Assembly: GCA_002724505.1 (NCBI GenBank)
Contig: PBOV01000048.1
Location: forward strand, 4,214 to 11,926
Direction of reading: 5' to 3'
Source of the DNA: Rhodospirillaceae bacterium
GTDB taxonomy: Bacteria; Pseudomonadota; Alphaproteobacteria; MPNO01; UBA2964
DNA length: 7,713 nucleotides
Shown here: positions 1 to 5,760 of the stretch, piece by piece
Position numbering within the stretch: position 1 is the first letter of the stretch
How the letters are laid out: each line of letters opens with the position of its first letter
Translations under genes and position numbers: made by a program
Notes under the pieces: model-generated
Seen by the model: the letters and a program-made list of their open reading frames with translations, nothing else
Databases searched by the model: none
Told to the model about the DNA's origin: nothing

Positions 1-2
1 GT

Positions 3-359
3 TTACGGCGATGGCGTCGAGGAACGTATCGCTATAGCGAAGAGCAAAACTCCATCGACGTTTGGTTGGAGGATGTTAAGGCTACACTTTCTCTAAGTCG
101 CCCGCTCGCCATGGAGACCGTTGGGTGTGCTCAACTAATAAAGGGTTATGGTGAAACGCATCGGCGTGGGAGCGAAAACTTCAGGATGATCAGGGAGCAG
201 GTTGTTGCCTCAGCGTTGAACGGTACAATGCCAGTTAATATAGCAACGGATGCGCTAGCTAATGCTCGCGCTGCAGCCTTGAGCGACCCAGAGGGAACAC
301 GGCTTGGCGATGTCCTTGCGGAGATATCTAAAGGGATTAAAGAAAATGCTGCTGAATGA
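3..359 (+). CDS. iorB: Indolepyruvate oxidoreductase subunit B-like protein, C-terminal end (5' truncated by window edge)
   Basis: The reading frame is open from base 3, so this is the last 118 codons of a longer gene. A TTG at 66 is only an internal leucine codon, because the family-like sequence continues upstream of it (RYSEEQNSIDVWLEDV). The tail resembles the C-terminal extension of bacterial IorB-type proteins, with an acidic amphipathic stretch, then LIKGYGETHRRGSENF, then a helical end. In that family, IorA and IorB form a thiamine-diphosphate, iron-sulfur 2-oxoacid:ferredoxin oxidoreductase that converts indolepyruvate or other aryl pyruvates plus CoA to aryl-acetyl-CoA, CO2 and reduced ferredoxin in the cytoplasm. 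The catalytic part lies outside the window, so activity cannot be judged. An iorA partner would be expected upstream. The call rests on recalled family resemblance of the KGYGxTHxRG motif. Confidence 0.7.
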   Translation, partial: LRRWRRGTYRYSEEQNSIDVWLEDVKATLSLSRPLAMETVGCAQLIKGYGETHRRGSENFRMIREQVVASALNGTMPVNIATDALANARAAALSDPEGTRLGDVLAEISKGIKENAAE

Positions 360-498
360 AACCTCAGCTTTCGTTGCTAATTCATCTCGAGTTTTTCGAC
401 AAGGATATATAAAACTGACTATTCTCTTGGTCGTTGATTTGGATCAAGCCGTTAGACCCTGTTCTGGCGAGAAAACATAAGTTAAGCGGAGATCAAGT

Positions 499-1551
499 AT
501 GGATTTTGGTGTTCAGTTTTTTCCCAACGTCACGCCCGACGAAAAGTCGGCAGCGCAATATTACCAGGAAAGTCTTGGCCTTTGTGATATTTTGGATGAG
601 TGCGGTTATACCCATGTTCGGATTGTAGAACACTATTTTCATCCTTATGGCGGCTATAGCCCTAACCCTATTGTCTTTCTTTCCGCTGCGGCCCAGCGCG
701 CAAAGGAAGCTCGACTAATTACCGGTGCAGTTCTCCCGGTTTTCAATAACCCGCTCAAGCTAGCAGGTGAAATAGGAATGCTGGATGGCATTTCAAATGG
801 GCGCCTTGAAGTTGGCCTGGCACGTGCCTTTATCCCAAAGGAATTTGAAGCCTTTAAGATCAACCTTGACGAAAGTGTTGCACGTTTTGATGAGGGCGTA
901 GAACAAATCATCCGTTTACTCACAGAAGAGGACGTAACTTCAGAAGGTGAATTTCATAGTTTTGAGAATGTCACCTCCTATCCAAGACCCACGCAGTTAC
1001 CTCATCCCAAGCTTTGGACGGCTTCCGTTGCTACCGAAGCATCATTTGAGAAAGCGGGCCGTAACGGCACCTGGATTATGGGTATCCCCATTGCTGGGGG
1101 CAAGATGAGGGAATTGTTGGATATTTATCGTGAAGCTTGGAAGACAGCGGGTCATTCAGGAAAAGGGCGCGTGATGCTAGCATTCTTTATGTTTTGCCAT
1201 GAGGACCATGATGAAGCGCTAAGGATCGCTCGTCCGCATGTTGATAACTACTTTGTTTCTCTATGTGACGCCGCTAGTGGCTGGACGACTGGTTCATCGT
1301 CGAAGGATTACGCGCATTACGACAAAATTGTGGAAACGTTGCGGCAGGAAAACCTTGATACTCAGATCGATAAATGTTCGGCCTGGGTAGGCACCCCTAA
1401 GGAGCTCATTGATATGATCGAAGACTATAATGATCAAGTTGGTGGATTTGACGATGGCTCGCTTCAGGTCAACTTTACAACCCTGCCAGCAGAAGACGCT
1501 GCAAAGTCGGTACGTCTGTTTGGCGAGAAAGTTATCCCACATTTTTCCTGA
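499..1551 (+). CDS. Luciferase-like (LLM class) flavin-dependent oxidoreductase
   Basis: This 350-residue protein has the length and layout of single-domain bacterial luciferase-family TIM-barrel enzymes, which use FMNH2 (or F420 in some groups) to oxidise or reduce small organic substrates in the cytoplasm. The N-terminus MDFGVQFFPNV is the first barrel strand. EHYFHPYGG near residues 44-52 matches the family E-H-H/Y-F motif at the active site. LDGISNGRLEVGLARAF (95 onward) matches the LDxLSxGRxxxGxGRG motif. RFDEGVEQIIRLL followed by YPRPTQLPHPKLW is the usual mid-protein helix and strand. The ATG is preceded by a purine-rich AGCGGAGA ribosome site at a suitable distance. It stands 139 bp after the iorB-like gene and 87 bp before the epimerase, so it may be monocistronic. 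The substrate cannot be told from sequence; monooxygenation of an aromatic or long-chain compound is possible. FMN is more likely than F420 for a proteobacterium, by inference. Confidence 0.88.
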   Translation: MDFGVQFFPNVTPDEKSAAQYYQESLGLCDILDECGYTHVRIVEHYFHPYGGYSPNPIVFLSAAAQRAKEARLITGAVLPVFNNPLKLAGEIGMLDGISNGRLEVGLARAFIPKEFEAFKINLDESVARFDEGVEQIIRLLTEEDVTSEGEFHSFENVTSYPRPTQLPHPKLWTASVATEASFEKAGRNGTWIMGIPIAGGKMRELLDIYREAWKTAGHSGKGRVMLAFFMFCHEDHDEALRIARPHVDNYFVSLCDAASGWTTGSSSKDYAHYDKIVETLRQENLDTQIDKCSAWVGTPKELIDMIEDYNDQVGGFDDGSLQVNFTTLPAEDAAKSVRLFGEKVIPHFS

Positions 1552-1638
1552 CTGAGTTCTGGTTTAGCGTTGGGAAATTTGGTGTGGAATATTAAGAGTT
1601 TAGATCATTTGAGCTATTTTTATAACGAGTAGAAAAAG

Positions 1639-2625
1639 ATGCCTATTCTTGTGACCGGCGTAGCCGGGTTTATCGGGTACCACGTGAGCATGGCCTTGCT
1701 TGCGCGTGGCGAAGAGGTTCTAGGCGTCGATGTCGTCAATGATTATTATGATGTGAGCCTGAAGGAAGCCCGGCTTTCGATACTTAAAAAACAAACTGGG
1801 TTTACCTTCTATAAGGTCGACATTACTGATATAGAAGGGATGAATGAGGTCGTCGCTGAGGCTGGAGAATTGCAGAGAGTTGTTCATCTCGCAGCTCAGG
1901 TAGGCGTCAGAAATTCCATCACCAATCCATTTGATTATGTGTGGGCAAATCTCGTGGGACATTTGTCGATTCTGGAGATTTGCCGGAACCAACCTAATTT
2001 TAAGCATCTCGTGTATGCGAGTTCGAGCTCAGTCTATGGCGGGAATACTAAGCTACCATTTTCCGTTGATGATCCAACCGATTTGCCAGTTTCCCTATAT
2101 GCGGCGACCAAGAAGGCTGATGAGCTGATGAGCCATTGTTATGGCCATCTCTATGGTTTTCCACAGACCGGCTTGAGGTTTTTTACGGTCTATGGCCCTT
2201 GGGGCCGTCCGGACATGGCAGTGTATATTTTTTGTAAGGCAATCTTTGAAGGCCGTAGATTCCCTGTTTTTAATAATGGCGATATGAAACGTGACTTCAC
2301 CTTTATCGATGATATCGTCGCAGGTGTAATTGCGTCTCTCGACAATCCGCCTACCTCTATTGATAAGCAGGTACCTTGCCGTCTGTATAATATCGGTAAT
2401 CATAGCAGCGAGCCGTTAATGAAGATGATCGGGCTTATAGAAGAGGCGTTGGGAAAGAAGGCCAAGATTGATTTTAAGCCGATGCAACCGGGAGATGTAA
2501 AAGAGAGTCTTGCTGACATAGAAGAAATTAAAACAGATCTCGACTACAACCCAACAACACCGATTGATATTGGTATCCCCAAATTTGTTGAATGGTTTAA
2601 AGAGTATGAGGGGGGCTTGGCCTGA
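1639..2625 (+). CDS. NAD-dependent epimerase, UDP-glucuronate 4-epimerase type
   Basis: This 328-residue extended short-chain dehydrogenase/reductase belongs with enzymes that interconvert UDP-glucuronate and UDP-galacturonate for surface polysaccharide or lipopolysaccharide synthesis in the cytoplasm. The Rossmann nucleotide-binding motif GVAGFIG is at residues 7-13, and Asp31 ends the second strand to bind the NAD ribose. The serine run SSSSVYG (128-134) and YAATK (Tyr154, Lys158) supply the Ser/Tyr/Lys catalytic set. Subfamily marks are VNDYYDVSLKEARLSIL, GPWGRPDMA, NNGDMKRDFTFIDDI and QPGDVKESLADI, all close to the UDP-glucuronate 4-epimerase consensus rather than GalE. The length is a little below the usual 330-340 residues but nothing appears missing. 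The ATG at 1639 is chosen because ILVTG follows at once, as is usual. The ribosome site is weak (GAGTAGAAAAAG). No other polysaccharide gene is nearby, so its pathway is not shown by context. Close relatives with other nucleotide-sugar substrates cannot be excluded. Confidence 0.88.
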   Translation: MPILVTGVAGFIGYHVSMALLARGEEVLGVDVVNDYYDVSLKEARLSILKKQTGFTFYKVDITDIEGMNEVVAEAGELQRVVHLAAQVGVRNSITNPFDYVWANLVGHLSILEICRNQPNFKHLVYASSSSVYGGNTKLPFSVDDPTDLPVSLYAATKKADELMSHCYGHLYGFPQTGLRFFTVYGPWGRPDMAVYIFCKAIFEGRRFPVFNNGDMKRDFTFIDDIVAGVIASLDNPPTSIDKQVPCRLYNIGNHSSEPLMKMIGLIEEALGKKAKIDFKPMQPGDVKESLADIEEIKTDLDYNPTTPIDIGIPKFVEWFKEYEGGLA

Positions 2626-2742
2626 TTGTTTATGATTAGCGGTATTGGTATTCGCCTCCGCCTGGTAAAGGACTAGTGGAATATACGGTAACGTTTCTTG
2701 CCACACCATTTTTGCATTGGTGCCCATGCCTTTGAAAATGTT

Positions 2743-2760
2743 AACCCATGTTGATGGGTT
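2743..2760. promoter_or_regulatory. Dyad AACCCAT-N4-ATGGGTT, candidate operator
   Basis: Seven-base perfect arms are separated by GTTG, ending 8 bp before the TATAAT. The centre (2751.5) lies about 30 bp upstream of the predicted transcription start, so a dimeric regulator bound here would cover the -35 position. No regulator gene is in the window to pair it with. As RNA it would be a short hairpin without a U-run, so a terminator is less likely. The arms and position are seen directly; the role is inferred. Confidence 0.45.
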
Positions 2761-2765
2761 TAGCC

Positions 2766-2774
2766 TGTTATAAT
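2766..2774 (+). promoter_or_regulatory. Extended -10 promoter element TGtTATAAT
   Basis: TG at 2766-2767, one base, then a perfect TATAAT at 2769-2774 match the extended -10 consensus of the housekeeping sigma factor. No -35-like hexamer sits at 16-18 bp spacing (that position reads CCATGT or close to it). The extended -10 and possibly a bound regulator would have to compensate. The predicted start is near 2781, giving a leader of roughly 115 nt before dctP. Chance matches to TATAAT occur in AT-rich gaps, so this is a candidate only. Confidence 0.5.
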
Positions 2775-2778
2775 TTTT

Positions 2779-2788
2779 CACTCGAGTG
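2779..2788. promoter_or_regulatory. Palindrome CACTCGAGTG at the predicted transcription start
   Basis: This is a perfect ten-base palindrome overlapping the predicted +1 of the extended -10 promoter. Its centre is 32 bp from that of the AACCCAT dyad, about three helical turns, so both would face the same side of the DNA. The arms differ in sequence from those of the first dyad, so the two need not bind the same protein. Ten-base palindromes are not rare, hence low confidence. Confidence 0.3.
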
Positions 2789-2835
2789 TTAATGAAACGG
2801 GACTCTTTCAGAAGAAAAGTGCTAGCGTAGATTCT

Positions 2836-2863
2836 GGGTAAAAACTGATGCATACTTTTACCC
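2836..2863 (+). promoter_or_regulatory. Leader inverted repeat GGGTAAAA-N12-TTTTACCC
   Basis: Perfect eight-base arms flank a 12-base spacer that itself contains ATGCAT. It lies in the predicted 5' untranslated region and ends about 20 bases before the Shine-Dalgarno. It could be an RNA hairpin affecting translation or transcript stability, or a DNA operator. No U-run follows, so it is not a typical intrinsic terminator. No known riboswitch fold is recognised. Confidence 0.4.
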
Positions 2864-2896
2864 CAAAATTGAAAATCTATTCAGGGAGGATTTGGA

Positions 2897-3925
2897 ATGA
2901 TTAAGACAGGTAATTTAATTTCCACGGCCCTTGTGGGTGTCATTGCACTCGGTGGGGCTCAATATTTTGGTTCGCAGAATGCTTCTGCGGCGGAGCTTCG
3001 GCTTGCGCATTTTACATCCCCTAAACATCCGATGGACCGCCTATTTATGCGGCCCTGGACTAAACAGGTTAGTAAAATGTCTGGCGACAAGTTGACCATT
3101 AAGATTTTCCCAGGCGGTAAACTTGGGAAAGGCCCGCGCGCGCAATTTAAGCGGGCTGTCGATGGTGTGGCAGATATAACATTTGGTCTGCAAGGATATA
3201 CGTCTAAAATCTTTAAACGCACAGCCATGGTCGAGCTTCCCGGCGTAGCCAAAAATTCTGGAGAGCTGGTTAGAAAAATGTGGAAGGCCCACCGCCTTTT
3301 GGCACCAGAATATAAAAGGGTAAAGCTTCTGGCAATGTGGGTCGGTGAAGCCCCAATTTTTATGAGCCGTAAAAAGCCGATCCGCAAACTTGCAGATCTA
3401 AAAGGTATGAAAATCCGGACCCCATCGGCTAATCAATCGCGTTGGCTTAAGGCCCTCGGAGCGACACCGGTATCGATGCCAATTACTCAGGTTTATCGCG
3501 CCCTTGAAACTGGCCGTGTCGATGCATTGTTGGTGCCGCCAAGTGTTATTCGCAGCTTCAAGATTGGCGAAGTCGCGAAACATTTTACAACAGGTCTTGA
3601 TGCCGCATTCGGACGGTCACCGTTTTTCGTCGTTATGAATAAGAAATCGTGGAAGGGTCTGAACAAGGCTGAAAAGGCCCTGATAAATAAGACTACCGGT
3701 GCCGCGTGGAGCGCACGGGCAACGGCAATCTATGAAAAGGCCGGTGCTGGTGGTCTCAACAGCGTTCGCAAAACAGGCAAGCACAAGATTTATGCGTTTT
3801 CTGCGGCTGAGCAGAAACAGATGAAATTAATTTTGCTCAAAGCACGTGCAAAATATATTGAGCAGCTTGAAAAGGGTGGTGTGCCGGCAAAGGCCATTCT
3901 TGCCGCTATGAATGCGGGTTCCTGA
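2897..3925 (+). CDS. dctP: TRAP transporter substrate-binding protein, DctP family
   Basis: This is a 342-residue periplasmic receptor of a tripartite ATP-independent periplasmic transporter, which captures a solute and delivers it to the DctQ/DctM membrane pair, driven by a sodium or proton gradient. The N-terminus is a Sec signal peptide: Lys3, a hydrophobic core around residues 7-24, then NASAAE with likely cleavage after residue 31 or 32. The mature start ELRLAHFTSPKHPMDR is typical of the fold. GMKIRTP contains Arg174, at the position of the conserved arginine that binds a substrate carboxylate in this family. ALETGRVDALLVPPSVIRSF is the usual second-domain stretch. The length is normal. 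A strong AGGGAGG site precedes the ATG. It is first in the cluster, six bases before dctQ. The conserved arginine suggests an organic acid ligand. The exact solute is unknown; the downstream reductases hint at a halogenated or otherwise unusual acid (inference). Confidence 0.93.
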   Translation: MIKTGNLISTALVGVIALGGAQYFGSQNASAAELRLAHFTSPKHPMDRLFMRPWTKQVSKMSGDKLTIKIFPGGKLGKGPRAQFKRAVDGVADITFGLQGYTSKIFKRTAMVELPGVAKNSGELVRKMWKAHRLLAPEYKRVKLLAMWVGEAPIFMSRKKPIRKLADLKGMKIRTPSANQSRWLKALGATPVSMPITQVYRALETGRVDALLVPPSVIRSFKIGEVAKHFTTGLDAAFGRSPFFVVMNKKSWKGLNKAEKALINKTTGAAWSARATAIYEKAGAGGLNSVRKTGKHKIYAFSAAEQKQMKLILLKARAKYIEQLEKGGVPAKAILAAMNAGS

Positions 3926-3931
3926 CTATCA

Positions 3932-4450
3932 GTGTCGGAGCAGTCTAACAGGCCACTTGAGAGCGTAGTTCGAAAGAGTGTGCGTCACCTCGCTGTATTG
4001 GCCGGGGTGACGCTTCTTTTTCTAATGTGTTTGACAGTTTATGCGGTTGTGATGCGCTATGTCTTCAATGCACCCATTCTCTGGGCGCTAGACGTTGCGC
4101 GTGTGGGCCTAGTTGTTCTTGTTTTTCTTGGTCTGGCTTATTGCGGCCTGACAGGTGGCCACATCGCAGTAGATTTTCTTGGCGTCTTCGCGCCGCCGCG
4201 CATTGTTCAAATATCGGATGTTGTTATACGTTCTATCTGTGTTGTTTTGATTGGCTTGATGGCGTGGCAAGCGATGCAACAGGGGCTTGATGCTATTGAG
4301 ATGGGGGAGGGCACCAATGAGCTCGAAATCCCATTATTTCCGTTTTTTGCCGTCGTTGCATTTGGTTCTGTTGCCTATTGTATTGTTTTAATGATCCAGG
4401 TCGCCCGTGCTGTGCGTGGCGATGCTCTCGATGATCATGGTGAGTCATGA
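3932..4450 (+). CDS. dctQ: TRAP transporter small permease subunit, DctQ family
   Basis: This 172-residue membrane protein has four predicted helices, at roughly residues 19-40, 52-73, 91-112 and 135-158, the standard DctQ layout. The hallmark motif MRYVFNAPILWALDVAR (Arg42 onward) follows the first helix, and GHIAVDFL lies after the second. In TRAP systems the small subunit binds the large DctM subunit and helps dock the substrate-binding protein. The start is GTG at 3932. It is the first possible start after the dctP stop, which lies in the same reading frame two codons upstream, so no longer form can exist without readthrough. The ribosome site is weak, suggesting translational coupling to dctP. 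Its ATGA overlap with dctM places all three in one operon. It ends in a short acidic cytoplasmic tail (DALDDHGES). Confidence 0.92.
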   Translation: MSEQSNRPLESVVRKSVRHLAVLAGVTLLFLMCLTVYAVVMRYVFNAPILWALDVARVGLVVLVFLGLAYCGLTGGHIAVDFLGVFAPPRIVQISDVVIRSICVVLIGLMAWQAMQQGLDAIEMGEGTNELEIPLFPFFAVVAFGSVAYCIVLMIQVARAVRGDALDDHGES

Positions 4451-5751
4451 CACCGACCGTTATAGGCCTATTAGGACTTGTTGGATTATTCGGGTTATTG
4501 GCACTACGGATGCCCGTGGGTATTGCCATGGCGGTGGTCGGAACAATTGGCTTTGGTGTTCTGAATAGCTGGCCAGCGACCATGGCCCAGCTGGGGCGCG
4601 AACCTTATGTAATTGCGTCTTCCTATGAGCTGATTGTTATCCCACTTTTTGTCTTAATGGGTAATTTGGCCAGCATTTCAGGCATGAGCCGGGATTTGTA
4701 TCAGGCAGCCTATTCCTGGTTTGGTCACTGGCGAGGCGGCCTGGCGTCGGCAACGATTGCTGCATGTGCCGGATTTGCTGCTGTGTCAGGATCGTCAGTC
4801 GCTTCCGCTGTGACTATGGGTCGGGTCGCTCTTCCGGAAATGCGTCGCTATAAATATGGTGCGCGTCTGTCGACTGGCTGCATTGCGGCTGGCGGCACTC
4901 TTGGTATTCTCATTCCCCCCAGTACAGGGTTTGTGATCTACGCAATCCTGACGGAAGAATCTATCGGACGATTATTTCTGGCAGGAATTCTCCCGGGTCT
5001 GTTGCTTACGGCCCTGTTTATGGTAGCAATTTATATTCAATGCCGTATTAACCCTGAACTCGGACCGCCAGGTCCGAGCACACCTATGCGCAAAAAGTTT
5101 ACTGCACTGCGTAAGGCCAGTGCGATGGTTTGCATTGTGATAATCACTATCGGCGGAATTTATATCGGCGCCTTTAGTCCAACGGAAGCCGCCGGTATTG
5201 GCGCCTTCTTGTCTCTAATTCTTGCGTTGGTGCGCCGACGCGTGACGACATCAGCAATGAGCGATGTGTTACTTCGGACTGTCCGGACGACAGCCCTGGT
5301 GTTCATGATCATTGTCGGCGCCCATATCTTCAGCCCCTTTATCGCACTGACAGATATACCCGAAGATTTGGCCGAATTGCTCGGCGACCAAGCAATGCCG
5401 CGGATCGCCGTGCTCCTGATTATTCTACTTACCTATATTATCTTAGGTACTTTTTTAGAAGGCTTCGCGATGTTAGTGCTGACCCTGCCCATCGTGCATC
5501 CGCTTATCCTCGCGTTGGGTTATGACCCGATATGGTTTGGTGTCGTTATGGTAATTGTCTTGGAAATGGGTCTCATAAGCCCACCGGTGGGGGTAAATGT
5601 GTTCGTTGTAAAAGGGATTGCGGGCGACATTCCGATGAGTGATATCTTTATGGGTATTCTACCGTTCTGGCTGGCGATGGGCGTTTGTCTAGCTCTCTTA
5701 GTTACTTTTCCTCAAATAGCCCTCTTCCTGCCTAATTCGATGATAAGTTAG
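4447..5751 (+). CDS. dctM: TRAP transporter large permease subunit, DctM family
   Basis: This 434-residue, very hydrophobic protein is the solute-translocating subunit of the TRAP transporter in the inner membrane, coupled to cation symport. Length and hydrophobic pattern fit the usual 12 or so transmembrane and re-entrant helices. Diagnostic stretches are ACAGFAAVSGSSVASAVTMG, GGTLGILIPPSTGFVIYAILTE (GILIPPS at 153-159), RLFLAGILPG and, near the C-terminal end, GLISPPVGVNVFVVKGIAG. The ATG overlaps the dctQ stop as ATGA, and GGTGAG just upstream serves as a ribosome site. Only nine bases separate its TAG from the first dehalogenase-like gene, which ties the transporter to those enzymes by transcription. 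All motifs expected of an intact subunit are present. Substrate type is not deducible from this subunit. Confidence 0.94.
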   Translation: MTPTVIGLLGLVGLFGLLALRMPVGIAMAVVGTIGFGVLNSWPATMAQLGREPYVIASSYELIVIPLFVLMGNLASISGMSRDLYQAAYSWFGHWRGGLASATIAACAGFAAVSGSSVASAVTMGRVALPEMRRYKYGARLSTGCIAAGGTLGILIPPSTGFVIYAILTEESIGRLFLAGILPGLLLTALFMVAIYIQCRINPELGPPGPSTPMRKKFTALRKASAMVCIVIITIGGIYIGAFSPTEAAGIGAFLSLILALVRRRVTTSAMSDVLLRTVRTTALVFMIIVGAHIFSPFIALTDIPEDLAELLGDQAMPRIAVLLIILLTYIILGTFLEGFAMLVLTLPIVHPLILALGYDPIWFGVVMVIVLEMGLISPPVGVNVFVVKGIAGDIPMSDIFMGILPFWLAMGVCLALLVTFPQIALFLPNSMIS

Positions 5752-5760
5752 CGAAAAGAA

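Larger units (their letters stand above)
2626..2896 (+). promoter_or_regulatory. Intergenic regulatory region upstream of the TRAP/dehalogenase-like cluster
   Basis: This is the longest gene-free stretch in the window (271 bp). No convincing terminator for the epimerase is visible. Short GC arms near 2636-2660 and 2714-2729 lack a following U-run. The right half holds an extended -10 element, three inverted repeats and a strong Shine-Dalgarno (AGGGAGGA, about 2883-2890), listed separately. It precedes five closely packed genes with no other gap longer than 9 bp, so it is the best place for the promoter of the cluster. Confidence 0.6.

Noticed and set aside
434..447. Inverted repeat TTGAT-TTGG-ATCAA before the flavin oxidoreductase gene
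   Set aside because: Five-base AT-rich arms are expected by chance, and no clear promoter elements surround it.
434..628. Forward open frame of 64 codons overlapping the start of the flavin oxidoreductase
   Set aside because: It overlaps the well-supported 499-1551 gene in another frame, and its product has no family-like motif.
1598..1626. Promoter for the epimerase with TATAAC at 1621-1626
   Set aside because: The -35 position reads GTTTAG and the implied start leaves only a few bases before the ATG, too short for the ribosome site.
2714..2729. Hairpin GCAT(T)GG-TGC-CC-ATGC as a terminator for the epimerase gene
   Set aside because: The stem is short and bulged, and no U-run follows.
2416..2853. 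Minus-strand open frame of 145 codons spanning the epimerase end and the intergenic region
   Set aside because: It covers the epimerase coding end and the candidate promoter, has no recognisable domain and no clear ribosome site; best seen as chance.
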